A stretch of DNA of 64,000 bases from Gautieria morchelliformis (taxonomy: Eukaryota; Basidiomycota; Agaricomycetes; Gomphales; Gomphaceae), in NCBI GenBank assembly GCA_015179125.1, contig WHVA01000051.1:62001-126000 (forward strand), read 5' to 3'. The translations under genes were made by a program, and so were the position numbers. Below, one piece after another: positions 1 to 14,502 of the stretch (positions are counted from its first letter, which is position 1; each line of letters starts with the position of its first letter). The notes below the pieces were generated by a model. It made no database searches. It was not told the DNA's origin and worked only from the letters and a program-made list of their open reading frames with translations.

Positions 1-425
1 TTGCTACCTAGCGGCCTACTTCTGAAATAGGCTTCGCTGTCTGATCTTGAAACTCTTTCGGCGGTCCCAACCACTCTGACCTGCCGGGAGACCTCTTTCC
101 AATAGAATGCCAATGCCGCATGAGGATTATCTGTTAGCTCGCGAGACTTACGCGAGGTGTAGTTGGTAAAGAACACGAATCCCCGTGCATCTACCTGCTT
201 GAGTAACACAATGCGTGACGAGGGGATACCGGCACGCGTACAGGTTGAGAGGGACATGACCTCGGGTTCCTTGACGCCGGAGTCATTTGCGGCTGTGAAC
301 CACTCATCAAACTGCACTAACGGTGAGGGCATGACCGATGACGGAGTGAGAACAGTGGCGGAGTGGTACTGTTCGTGAGTCGTGATACGGAGCGTAGAAG
401 AGTCAGGGTGAACCACGGCATCCAT
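1..425 (-). CDS. PDX3: Pyridoxamine 5'-phosphate oxidase, C-terminus cut by the window edge
   Basis: The frame opens at the ATG read leftwards from 425 and stays open to base 1, so the C-terminal part is outside the window. The protein would oxidise pyridoxine or pyridoxamine 5'-phosphate to pyridoxal 5'-phosphate using FMN. Visible hallmarks are FDEWF near residue 38, SRIVLLKQVDARGFVFFTNY (FMN-binding core), SRKSRELTDNPHAALAFYWK and RQVRVVGTAERV, ending in SEAYFRSRPLGS, all in the order known for this family. No intron is needed in the visible part. The N-terminus is short, as in yeast Pdx3. The next gene to the right is 1.9 kb away and divergent. The family call is firm; the exact start could be an upstream exon. 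Confidence 0.85.
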   Translation of the reverse strand, partial: MDAVVHPDSSTLRITTHEQYHSATVLTPSSVMPSPLVQFDEWFTAANDSGVKEPEVMSLSTCTRAGIPSSRIVLLKQVDARGFVFFTNYTSRKSRELTDNPHAALAFYWKEVSRQVRVVGTAERVSRSDSEAYFRSRPLGS

Positions 426-2340
426 TGCGTGCGATGGGTTGCCGCACGTCCTTGTTATGTTGACAAGTTGTATCGCACGGCGACGGGGGCGAATTTCGAA
501 GATCGATCGATTCATTCTTAGCAGCCCAGCAGCATGGCGCCGTCAGCTCATGGCTCAACGTATACTAACTCCCATATGCAGCGTTATTAAAATGAACGGG
601 CACTCTAAGGACGCCAGTCTACGCTCGGCTGGCAGCGCTCAGCGGGAATGCTGGAGAAGGAAAAGCTAAATTGGCGCTTGGCGTCTAAAAGGCTTCTAGG
701 CGACTCCGTCGCTCGAAGGTCAAAGTAAAACGAGGCAGAAAACTTCCCCCAGAACTGTTCAGTGTTTATATGGCCTGGCTGTTCGTGCCCGTGGGCACCT
801 GATGTCGGTGGTGGTTGCTGGTATACCACCTATACACGAGGTGTTCCGCTTTTCCTGATGTAATTGAAATGACAGCACGCCCCTGGCTTCCACCATATGT
901 AATTTGCATTTTTTTGGACCTAGGTCTAGTATTAGCATTTGCCTTGCGCAGTCGTCGTCACGCCGCTACTCGGAATAACGATTATTACAAGGTGGCCAGA
1001 CCTAGGTTGCTGTATTCGTTAAATCGGGGGGCACGATCTTTTCTAATATTAGCGTCCGAAGGGTTGTTTTTCCTCGTCAAGCGCAAGCTTGTCGGGTCGG
1101 GAGGACGGGACGCCTGTTCACGCCGCACGAGGAGGCGTATCTGTCCCGTTGTGGCGCAAACGGCCTGAATGACCGACCACACGTGTCGGTCCTGTGGCTG
1201 AAAGGGCCGGGATCAAGATCACGAAGAGAAATTTGAATCCAAAGTCAAGTTGTAGAAGCCGTGAGCATTAATGGCTATGGAACGCCAGGAAGTAATGTGA
1301 AAGAGTCTAGAAACTGAAGAACTCGTCAGTGTTTTTCTCTCCTACCAGTGATCGATGTGTCCAAGGACACTTACCTGATCCCCGAAACAAGAAATAAGTC
1401 TGTAATCGAGTTACTGTAATCGAGGGTTCAGGCCCAGGGTTTTCACGAAACTTCTCATTGTGCAACTCAATTGAAAAATCGACAGAGCGAGTAAGACATC
1501 TCGGGCATTACGACTCAGACATTTGGTGGTCCGCGGCCAGGGCAGTGGGCGAATGGCTATAGGCATCCTTGTCTCCCCCGAGTGACCCTGTGTCGTGTGC
1601 CGTCTAAAATATGTCAATGTCACTGGATGCCAGTGTAATAGATAGTATATCGGATGTCGCCTATAAGTACGCATCAGTCCTTCATCAAGATAGGACTAAC
1701 CTACGGCTGCTCCCGAACCGATGGTAAATCGCATCAGGAAGCTCAAGCCGACACACGGCCGAAACAGGCCGAAACCAGGAAATTTCAGTGATGACGGCAA
1801 GTGCATGAGAAACCGGCGGGATCATTTGAGACATCGGTCATTGCGGTATAATTCAGACTAAGTATACTGTAGTCGTCGATGAGTTGTCAGGTGGGCGAGC
1901 GCTGCTGTTGGCTGTTAGAAACGTTCACGTCAGCTTCAGGCTGGTATTGGATACTGGCCTGGGCCTTTGCTTACCAGACTTGGCTAGGGCCTATACTTAC
2001 CAGACTTGTAGAAGAACCTCGAAGCATTCAAGGGCCAGCACGCCCAGCAGAACTCTTGAATTCAAGTGCCTCGAGGCGAAAAAGGCGGCAAGGCGCTCGA
2101 TCGAATGTGACTAAAGGCAGGTTCGACAATTCTTTGCTGGAGCCAACACCTGTCAGGAAAGCGAATATGTAATCTTTATCTACGGTACCGACGTACTTAC
2201 GCGGTTCCTATGCAGCTAAATTCCCATCGTTGTCATCGCAGTTCAGGTTAGCCTCGACCATTTCAAGCTCCGCCTCAATTGATCTATCCCAATAAACGAC
2301 TGAAGTTCATTCTCCTACTCCCCCCAGCTTGTCTTCAAGC
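426..2340. other. Intergenic, no gene recognised
   Basis: About 1.9 kb between two divergent genes. Open frames here are short, lack family motifs and do not join across plausible splice sites. A short direct duplication of cttaccagacttg lies near 1968 and 1994. The right part probably holds the promoter of the kelch/BTB gene. Confidence 0.5.
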
Positions 2341-5300
2341 ATGAACGTCCACTCAGTCTCTGCTGAACTGGCGACCGTGGCCAGGAAGACCAGGGGACTG
2401 GTCCCCCCAAAGCTCGTCGTCAGTGGTCCTCTTGGCCTGATACGCGTTCGAATACTGACTCCCGGTTAGGGCGCGTCCACGACGGTCGTTGGGGATAAGA
2501 TGTATCTGTTTGTGAGCGCTCTCCCCTAGATCTCTCAGGATGGCATTTGACACGCATATAAACGCAGGGTGGTCGTCTTGTCGTCGAGCGACGGATGCTT
2601 TCCGACCTCTACGTGTTCGACCTCCAGGCATTCACTTGGGCCAAAGTAGAGCCTTCTCCAGAGTGCCCCGTTCCAGGGCCCCGTTATTTCCACAGCTCAG
2701 ACACTTGTCAGTCTTGGCTGCGCGACTTACTGCATATTCCTACTTACACTTACGCAGGGAATAATCATCTCGTGGTCTTTGGCGGGATGGGCTATAAAGG
2801 CACCGATGAGGCCCAGGAGACGCTTTGTGTATTAAACGATGTCTGTTTTTATTCTCTCGCCGAGTCGCGCTGGCTCCCCACGGAAGAAATACCGTCGTCG
2901 CCGCCATCCCCACATTCTCTTATTCCCCGCGCCAGATATGCACACCTGTCTTCCGTCTCCTCTGACATGCTTTTCATTATTGGCGGTCAGGACCTCGCGA
3001 ATGGTTGGCTCGACGACATTCATGTGTATGACCTACCATCACGGTCATGGGTCCATCGAAGCGATTACCCTCGTCATTGCGGAACATATCGCAGTGTGGC
3101 TCTCTCCTCCACACTTTGTGTGCGGAACCCAGAGTCTGAGCCAACTCCTCCACCGGCACCGCGATTCCGATCAGATAATACCCCCTCTGCATTACCTGTG
3201 ACCTCACCGGATACGTTCGTTCAACTGCCTTATTCGACGCCTCCCACCCCTGCCTTTCCTAGTGAAATCTTCTTATACTCCAATTATAACGTACGGGTCA
3301 TCAGCTATTATATATCCGTGTTGTGTTTACCGTTTCTTCTTCTAGTTTACTGATGTCAAGCGCGAGCTCGAAGTGTTCACGCCGCAACCACCTTCATCCT
3401 TTACCATAGCAAATCGCTCCTCTTCCATGACAGGCCTCGCATTGCCTCCAGGCCTTCGATTCCCCACAGGTGCTCTTCTAGGCACTTCACTCATCATCGC
3501 GGGCACCTATCTCGCCCACTCCTACCAGGCATTTTCAATCTGGTCGCTTGATTTACCGACCATGACATGGTCACGCATTGAGCCAGGAACGGCACTTGCG
3601 ACCGGCAGCTGGTGCCGAGCGGTACTCTGGAGAGAGTCCAATAAATTGCTAGTCTTTGGTAACCGCGAGGGTAATCTTGTTGAGGATTACAACCATCGTC
3701 TGCTCAGCTGGGATCACGTAGCCTATATTGATCTCGAAGCTTTTGCGATCTACCAACCCCCCAGTCCCGGCTTTGGATTTGGCCATGAGGCTCAAACTAT
3801 GGGGCTTGCTGCACTAGAAGATGGTGCGTTCGCCGATTTTGAGGTGGTGTGCGACGATGGCAGGCGAGTCGCCTGCTCGCGCAAGCTCTTGGAGGATCGG
3901 TGGCCATGGTTCTGTATCCAGCGCCAGCGGTATACCGCCGCAGCTTCCAGTGCTGTTGGTGTTTCTGGCGCTAGCCCTGTTGCTCCGTTGCCGATGCCTG
4001 CAGGTTCGATCGACCCCGTACTTCCACGCCCGGATCCCCGCTTAACACCCCGAGCACTCCATCTTGCTGAGCCTTATCCCATAACGGTTGCATTTCTGCA
4101 GTATCTGTACGCACAGGCACTGCTCACACCCCTCCAGCACGCGCCAGCGGTCCTCAGCGCACTCCTACTGCTGAGTTCTACGTATGATCTGGTTCATTTA
4201 CGGGACCTTGTTAAGCATGCTATGCATAGAGCGTTAAGCGCAGGCACATCCGGCGTAAGCGGTGTGTACGATGTGGCTACGTTGTGCGATTGTCAGAGTT
4301 TAAGGCTCAGGTACATATTTTCATCTTTGACTTTGGGGCCGCACACGTGATCGAAACTAATATGACACCGAGTATACAGGGCAATGCGTATGTTCAAGCA
4401 AAAGCGCCCTGCAGGGCGACCTCGCACTGGTCGTTCTGATGAGCGCCATGGGAGCGGTGGGGGAAGCTCCCATGGACGCGGATCTGGACATCATCATCAC
4501 GCGAGGCCTCGAGGACTTTCAGACCCGAATCAGAGTCAGCCAGGGTCTTCTGTGTCTACATCTGCAGACCATGGTCAACAGACGAACGGCAGTGGGTATT
4601 GTGAACTCGTTATATGACAAGTTTCTGACTATGTTACCAGCAACATCGCAAGCCCACGTGGATAGTATTTCCACGCCCGCGGACGGCAGTGTGAGGGCGA
4701 CATTATCACGTCGGTCGTCGAAAAAGAGCTCGTTGGGGAGAACATCTGACTTGGAACCTGTTTCTGAGATGCCGGCACCCTCCAGGTCTTCCAGCATTGG
4801 ACGGTCTTCTTCCGCTGAATCTCAAACTGATCCAGCCCTGCGCCATATGTTGGACCACCCCGTCTCTGATGACGAAGATGAGTTTGATCCAGAACTTCTC
4901 GGATTGAGTCCAGCTGTCTCGTCGTCTCAAGAGCTAACCTGGACCTCTAGTCTCTCTCGCGCATCATACAATGCACGTCCTTCTTACTCACAATATCCTC
5001 CCAATCCCCGAGATTCTGAGGACTGTTTCTTCGGCACACAGCCCGACCTTAGTCCACTTACTAGCTCATTCCCTCCTCCAGAAAAGCCAGCTGCTTTTCA
5101 TCTTCCTCAACCATCTGTCTATCGGCCGTCCCGCAGCGCTAGTGTTAGCGATACACCGTCCGCAGATACCCCATCACTTACGCAGGCATCTGAACAATCT
5201 CACTCTTCCGGAAGCCTCTCGTCGTCCGCTAACTCGAGCCTTCCGGTCACACCAATGAGTCCTGCTTTGGCCGACATCGTCGATGCGGTGGCGAAGATAG

Positions 5301-6061
5301 CTGTGGCTACGCCGTCTCCAGATTGGAGACTCCTGCGGCAACCCTCGTTGCATTCCATTAATGAGCACGCCAGCTACGATGATCCACGGACGTCAGTTGA
5401 TTCTGAACAACAGAGTCTTTCCAATTTCCCTATACCCCCTCAGAGTATCCTAGCCGCCAAACACCAACTTCCCAAGATCAAAACCAGTTTGAGTAATATT
5501 TCCGAGGTCGAGAACACTCGCAAACAGGATTGGCTTCGCGTTAATACGGCAATCGCGGACTCGCATTCACCCGGCGGCAGTCTCTCGAGCCTCGACTTGT
5601 CGATGTCGCCGCGATCTCTTAGTGGCCGAAGCTCGTTTGATCGTTTATCGTCTTCTGATCGTCGCTCCAGCATGACACCTGTGCCACATTCTGGAGGCGG
5701 CTTGGCGCGCCTTCTGAGCCCCAAGCGCAGCAGCTCCAGATTGGAGAAGGACGTCGCCAAAGCACGCAGCAAGGCTGATAAGCTGGAACTCAAACTGCGG
5801 GAGCTGGAAGAGAAGGAGTTGCATAAGCAGGACCAATCGGACCGACAATCGACACAGTACCTGTCAGGATTATGGTTACCAAAAAGTCCAAAGACAAGCA
5901 AGTCGGATGACAAGAAGCGGAAAAAGGAACTCGAAAAGCAAAAATTGAAGGGGATCGCCGATGAGGCCAAGCTTCGCGCCGACAATCGCGGGTTCCAACC
6001 CGCCGCCGCGGGAGGGAAGTATGCTGAGAAGTGGGCATTGTCAGGTGTCGGCGGATTGTGA
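2341..6061 (+). CDS. Kelch-repeat/BTB protein with Ser-rich tail and coiled coil
   Basis: A multi-exon gene of roughly 1,100 codons. The first exon, from ATG 2341, reads into a kelch blade (VPPKLV + GASTTVVGDKMYLFGGR) after an intron. More blades follow: MLSDLYVFDLQAFTW, NNHLVVFGGMGY, RYAHLSSVSSDMLFIIGG, DDIHVYDLPSRSWV, SIWSLDLPTMTWSRIEPG and KLLVFGNREGN. A BTB-like part starts near FADFEVVCDDGRRVACSRKLL (base 3832) and ends near VATLCDCQSLRLR (4310). Two further introns (near 4315-4380 and 4592-4639) lead into a long Ser/Thr/Pro-rich region and a basic coiled coil (KARSKADKLELKLRELEEKE) close to the stop. Kelch propellers bind proteins and BTB domains dimerise or bind CUL3; whether this one is a cullin adaptor is not shown. 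An earlier 5' exon is possible. Confidence 0.8.
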
Positions 6062-7046
6062 CTCTTTCATTATTGTATATTCTCTGGATCTGTGATGTAT
6101 CACCGTGCCTTTGCTTGCTCACTAGTCTCTCCATCTGTCTATCTTGTTTTTTTATGTTCGTGTTCTTACTAGATCTCGCTGCTGAAGAAGTCCTCAATAT
6201 ATAGTCAGATCCGCATGCGAGTCTCCTTCAGTAAGGGAGCGAGCGACCTTTAAGGTTTCGGAATCTCTCATATTTAGATACAAGTTCCGTTAGTTTCCTG
6301 ACTGAGAAATCAGCAGCCGAGGATTCTTCGCGTAGTCTTGCTTTTACGTAACTGTGGTCATCACTAAAATCTACATACGCTAATTGAGGCTTCATTCTAA
6401 TGCGAACAAAGGGTCTGTCCGCTTCGGGGCCCTCGACTCTAGTCCATTCTCCATATTACGAGCAAAGGGACAGCTAGTAGCCCGAGCCCTGGGAGGCCCG
6501 GCGTGCCGCCCAACTTGCTCCACCAGCTGACTCCTTATGGCATTTTCTCTCTTGCTGCTCCATGGCCATTCGATATCTCACGAGGCCACTTTCTACTACC
6601 GTGACTAGATGCCAGTATATAATGTCTCATCAAAGCCCTGTCCCCTCAGCTCGTCGGCTTGACTATGCCTTCTAGAGCAGTAGGATTTCTCAGGACTGTG
6701 TGCAATAGCCCTCGTAATGCGAGTCACCTGCTATTGGGAGCTATCATATGCTCCTACCGCCTACGGACTCGGGAGTACAGTAAAGGAAGACACGTGCTGC
6801 GCAACCTGGCTCTTCTGCAGCACAAACGGACCGTACAGTCTCATTACAGACTCCGAATGACAATCTTTTATTGTCCCCGTCTTCTCACATCATGCACGTA
6901 TGCTCTACGCCGCACGCTAGGCATATATAAAGTCTTCGTCTAGCAGTGCTATGGATACTAAGGTTAACCTTCGTTCAACTGGGTCGGTTTTCAGCTGATT
7001 TCGTTGCATTACCTGCTGAGATCGCCCACAGAATACTCCTAATACC
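6062..7046. other. Intergenic, no gene recognised
   Basis: Nearly 1 kb between two tandem plus-strand genes. It contains only short open frames without recognisable motifs. It should hold the 3' region of the kelch/BTB gene and the promoter of the esterase gene. Confidence 0.5.
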
Positions 7047-8583
7047 ATGATTTACTACCGCCTTTTCTTCCCCCTACTCGCGGCAGTTACAATCTCTGCA
7101 CGATCCAATGTCAAAAACTTCGTCGTTTTTGGTGACTCATACACTGGTGAGCACCAGGCTTCTGGACCGATGCACTTACCAACTTATATATACAATCCCC
7201 TACCAGATGACTGCAATTTCTGGCGCTTGGCGAACCCTCCTGCGACTGTCGCACCATTCCCATTTCCTAATTGTCCGGTATAGCACTACACACGCCCATA
7301 AGCTTCACTTCGAACTAATGTGAATTATCTACTATTAGCCCCCTCCCACTGGAAGAGCCGATAATGGAGTTTCGTGGGCGGTGAGTTTCTGGAATGTGTC
7401 TTCATCGATGCCGTTGAATGTCACTGAACACACGAACCAGGAAACTATACGTAACATATCAGACATTAGGGTCGTGAATCTAGCCTTCAGGTAATCCAGT
7501 CCGGATTAAATTCAGAATAAGTTCACTGACGTTAATTCAATGCAGTGGGGCAACGTGTAATGTACTCTTTTTGTCATGCCGCATGGTTGCCATTCATGAC
7601 ACGCATCCCCCAAGAATACGGACTTCCCTAGGACACATCAAGGTAGGCAAAGACCTGTATTTCTCTATGATTTAAATCATATGGTTTTTTGTTCTTCCAG
7701 GAAGTTTCAACGGTACTGTCGTCGATCCGGTCAGGCTCGGTCAATGTTCTCAGATCTTCTGTCACTCACTCTTCTGATAGGATGTCTCGTCCCAGATTGA
7801 AAAATATGTCGCTTTGAATGATCCCTCTATGAAGGACCCCGAGCAAACCGTTGCCGCAATCTTCATCGGTACAAATGACCTTGGGTTCTTCCTACGTATG
7901 GATGTATTTCCACTCTTGTATAATTCTGTACTTACAATCTATATGGTGCAGAGGTTTTCCGAGACAATGAAACGACCGACATACTTCCTCAGGGCGTTCA
8001 GATCACAAACGAGGCTGATTGCGTGGTCAAGCAGGTTCAGAGTCTGTACCAGCTCGGACTCCGTCGCTTCCTCGTTTTCCAGGCTATTCCTTTACAAGAT
8101 GTGGCCATGTACTCGGCAGATGTTGTCAACGGCGTCCCGCAACCGGTGAGGTTCAGGTGACTCTCGCGTGACTGTCTGCCTCGCTAAAAAAATTGCTATA
8201 TATACAGGGGGCGTTTCTCTCGGCCTTCATGACTCAAGTAGTTTCTGCGAATAATGCGCTACAAGCTCTGCAGCTTCAAGATCTTCAGAAGAGTCTTCAC
8301 GGGAGTGACATTCAAATCTTCCCTACTTTTGACTTCTATGCACAGAGAGTCGCCAATCCCAAAGCCTTCCTTGGGCCGAATGGTACAAGCACTGGATTTT
8401 GCAACACAAACCTTGGTCCCTGTCCAGATCCTCAGGACTTTTTGTTCTGGGATAGTGTGAGTGCTCCTTGCTGTACTTCGAATTTAATGTTAATCACATG
8501 AAATTTCACAGCTCCACCCCGGTCTTGTCGCCAACAACCAGCTAGCCGCAGCTGTGGTCGCGTTTCTTAATGGCCAGGATTGA
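7047..8583 (+). CDS. Secreted GDSL/SGNH esterase, carbohydrate esterase family 16-like
   Basis: Starts with a signal-peptide-like stretch (MIYYRLFFPLLAAVTISA), then NFVVFGDSYT carrying the GDS nucleophile serine. Later exons give PPTGRADNGVSWA, the block II signature YSGATCN (near 7545), TRIPQEYGLP, then AAIFIGTNDLGFFL with the Gly/Asn of GTND (7855-7890), GLRRFLVFQAIPLQD, and finally FLFWDSLHPGLVANN with the catalytic Asp and His (split by an intron near 8460-8510). All four SGNH blocks are present in order. CE16 enzymes remove acetyl groups from hemicellulose-derived sugars, and secretion fits plant-wall use. At least seven exons with introns of 50-150 bases are needed. The family is firm; the exact substrate is unknown. 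Confidence 0.85.
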
Positions 8584-8922
8584 CCGGGACACGTAACTGG
8601 TCCGGAATTATGATTCACAGTTTATTTCATGGGCTCTCAAACCAGTTGCTGTTAGGGCTCTCAATTATTTCCATACTTAACTGGCCCCGTAGTATTAGTT
8701 GTACCAGATGACAAGGAAGAGGCTTTTGAATTTGAATTTGAATTTGAATTTGTTAAACTGGTCAAGCAGTGGCAACTTAAGCACGGCAAAGGTTGAAAGA
8801 CATGGCAATGATGCCAAAACGTGACCAATCACGGCGCGAGACAACGCACGTCCGAGTCGTTTGAGGTGAAGCATACTGTACTTAGTCATTTATCTGGGCT
8901 AACAACATTCTGCAGAGTGGCC
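8584..8922. other. Intergenic with a hexanucleotide microsatellite
   Basis: About 340 bases between the esterase and the F-box-like gene. No gene is seen. It contains four perfect copies of GAATTT. Confidence 0.6.
8728..8751. repeat. Microsatellite (GAATTT)4
   Basis: Four uninterrupted copies of GAATTT, visible directly in noncoding DNA. Confidence 0.9.
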
Positions 8923-9789
8923 ATGCTATCTCACTCGTCTGAAGAACCTTTGGTGCCGTTTCATCCCCCACTGCCCGTTGAACTCATCCGCGAGGTGATT
9001 GAACATGTGGCCCTGACGGACAAGTCGAGTACTCCCTCACTTGCTCTAGTGTCCAGAAATTTCTACACCTGGGTCACTCCTCTCATGTACCACACCGTGA
9101 CTTTGGATACTCGAGAAAGGATGCTCTTCTTTATCGATGGCATTGAAGTTGCACAGTGCGCTTCCGTGGACAATACCAGGTACATCGTCAGTCTTGCTAT
9201 CCACAGTAAAGCGATGCAGCGCTGTGATTGGATCTTGTCCCTATGTGGAAACGTTCAGAGTCTCCTTCTTTGGCCCAGATGCGACCAGTCTGAATTGTCC
9301 TGGCAGGCTCCCGAAGGCGCTGCGCTTTGGTCCCATCCGTGGCATGTTGTGATCCTAGTTGTATACCCGATGTGGCTTGCCCAGAGGATATTACTATTTA
9401 CCCATACAACTCACCTGTATCTGGATGAGGCCCTCGACCCACAAACTCTCCAACTATGCCTCCAAATGCCGGCATTGACGCACATTTGCTTTGGAGTGTA
9501 TGGAGATCATGACCACCCAGAAGTCGTAGTTCGAGGCACAAAATTTCTACTCGACATGCCATCTATCGAGCAGGTATTGATACATGCTTTCATCTCTGGC
9601 GTGCCGATTGGAGATTTTTTTGGTCTCGTTTGGGCATCCTTGGCTGAGATACCAGACAGACGATTGTTCGTGAAGCCTGGCTTGTATCGTGAAGACTTTT
9701 TTGAGCGCTTTGAGGCAGGGGAGACAGTGTGGGACTCAGTGGAGGAATGGGAGGACTGGCGGCGAGTAGCTCAAGCTGGAGAACTGTAG
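8923..9789 (+). CDS. F-box-like domain protein, single exon
   Basis: A 288-residue uninterrupted frame from the ATG at 8923. An F-box-like helix set is at residues 15-55: PPLPVELIREVIEHVAL then PSLALVSRNFYTWVTPLMY, the usual agaricomycete pattern of LP-E-I-I followed by A-LVSR-F-W--P-LY. The rest has scattered leucines and tryptophans (CGNVQSLLLWPR, THLYLDEALDPQTLQLCL) resembling the irregular Leu-rich tail of these expanded fungal families. Such proteins usually recruit substrates to SCF ligases, and a cullin-1 gene lies 1.3 kb downstream, though that nearness may be chance. An upstream GTG in the same frame is not used as the start. Function beyond SCF adaptor is unknown. Confidence 0.75.
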   Translation: MLSHSSEEPLVPFHPPLPVELIREVIEHVALTDKSSTPSLALVSRNFYTWVTPLMYHTVTLDTRERMLFFIDGIEVAQCASVDNTRYIVSLAIHSKAMQRCDWILSLCGNVQSLLLWPRCDQSELSWQAPEGAALWSHPWHVVILVVYPMWLAQRILLFTHTTHLYLDEALDPQTLQLCLQMPALTHICFGVYGDHDHPEVVVRGTKFLLDMPSIEQVLIHAFISGVPIGDFFGLVWASLAEIPDRRLFVKPGLYREDFFERFEAGETVWDSVEEWEDWRRVAQAGEL

Positions 9790-9936
9790 ATGGATGAAAT
9801 ACTTACCTTATTCTGCTGACTTAAATTGGCTAGGCAGGACTCACGCTTGTTCCATTGTTCATGCACTAACAGCGGTTGACGATTTTCCCCCTTTGTCCTG
9901 ACATCCCTGAACCGATCGAATACGGGTAGCAAACAT

Positions 9937-10509
9937 TGGACCCAAAGTTCGGCACATCATACGCCATGGCTACTGCAGTAAATAACTTCCTTTTGATGGC
10001 CATGTATCGTGCCTTCGAGACATTACACGTCTCCAGGTTCTCTTCAAGCTGGAAGACGACTACATTATCACGCCGTTGGCACAGTTTTGGCGACGAATCA
10101 TTCGAGAACTCTCTCTGAGCATCGCCTATGGAGTGATCTAGTCTTTCAATGCCCGGTTTTCTTCCTGGAAGTCAAGGCTCCCGACGTTCTTCAATCCAAC
10201 GCTGGTCGTGAGACAGCCAATGTGGAGATGCGGTCTCGCTTCAGGCGGCACATCGAATCCTACCAAAGACATAAGTATCCCATCTCGCCCTTGTATAGCG
10301 CCATGGGAAGCCGATTCTCAGTTTACCAGTATCAGATCAGTGCAGACTATGTCATTCCGCCCCATAAGTATCGAAAGAAAGCTTCTCTTCTGGTCGATCT
10401 TGCACCAAAGTCCCAGTGGACTCACGATGACATCCCATGCGAGGGTGAGGATAGGCTCGCGAGATCGCTCATTGGGCCCAACAAATGGTTAAGGAACACC
10501 TTTTCCTAA
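9937..10509 (+). pseudogene. Relic of a basidiomycete hypothetical protein family
   Basis: Coding resemblance is spread over different frames. One frame holds LEDDYIITPLAQFWRRII (about 10045-10100). The frame ending at 10509 holds VFFLEVKAP, EMRSRFRRH, PLYSAMGSRFSVYQY, DLAPKSQWTHDDI and EGEDRLARSL. From memory, this order (an EVKP-like strand, a -QMR-RF helix, LYG-SA-G-RL--Y, then the final W--D and EGE-RL) matches an abundant uncharacterised agaricomycete protein family. No start and no consistent splice plan are seen, so a decayed or partial copy is likelier than a live gene. Low certainty. Confidence 0.35.
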
Positions 10510-11062
10510 GCAAAGGTCATTATAATCACGCCGTCGCAAGGAACGTGCGGTGGGGATGGTTGAGGGCAGTTATAGGCAAGTCGGCTCGCTAGCGCACTAC
10601 CTAGTACGGTAAAGCCCTTGTTATGGATAAAAATGTATTTTAAAAATTATAGTATAAACAAACTACGAATAGACTTGAACCAGTTACCACAGCAAGCCTC
10701 GCCCACCCTACTCAAATAAGATGCGCCATATACTTACGATGATCCTTCCGTGCCACATAGAGGCGAGAAGAATGCGCCATTTCTGTTGCATGTCAATCCA
10801 AGAAGCTACGCAGCACTAGTGATAGACATCATGCATGATCGTGACTTGCCGCCAGAAAACCTTTCAAGCTTCAGCCTGAGTGTGTCAATTGCCAGTGGCG
10901 CTACGTCAAATTCGGTAAGTCAACAAACGCCGTGCAGTCGAAGATAAGATGTGCGGAAAGTAAGACGAGTCAATAAAGGAGTCGCAGGAGCGGGTGTATG
11001 ATACAAGGACCAGTGTGCGTACACAATTGTAACGACAATGCAACGAGGAACAGTGCGATCGA
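10510..11062. other. Intergenic with a possible acyl-CoA synthetase fragment
   Basis: Around 10770-10917 the plus strand reads SYAALVIDIMHDRDLPPENL and then SVSIASGATSNS. This resembles the central region of AMP-binding acyl-CoA synthetases (TPTM-IDLL... then SL--GI-GGSP). No other part of such an enzyme is visible, so this would be a small relic. Weak. Confidence 0.25.
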
Positions 11063-14191
<3,129 letters not shown>

Positions 14192-14502
14192 GATAGACTG
14201 GGTGTAGCAAGTTCGAGTACTAACCGCCAGCCGATTAGGCGCCCGTAAATCGAACTAGTCCGAAAATCCGACGCGTAATGACATTTGGCTGAATATCTCC
14301 ACAGCAAAACTATGCTAACTATGCGACGTGGCGGCTGGAAGAAAATAGAATGACGGTATTCATTCAATGCGACTCGTAGTATCGATCATAGAGTTATCAA
14401 AGCTGTACAATGAGTCGATTTAAGTGCAAAGTCGAGAAGCCAACCCAGTGACACGCCTGCAGTCAATTTCGAACGGAGAGACGTTCCGCTACTCCAACAA
14501 TA
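14192..14502. other. Short intergenic region
   Basis: About 310 bases between two minus-strand genes, likely the cullin promoter and the downstream neighbour's 3' boundary. No gene is seen. Confidence 0.5.

Noticed and set aside
4384-4640. Two overlapping frames at the BTB/tail border, suggesting two genes
   Set aside because: An intron starting gtgggt and ending accag joins the first frame (GQQTNG) in phase to the second (TSQAHVDSISTP), so a single gene is simpler.
8821-8922. Upstream GTG start for the F-box protein
   Set aside because: The ATG at 8923 gives the expected short N-terminus before the F-box, and fungi rarely use GTG.
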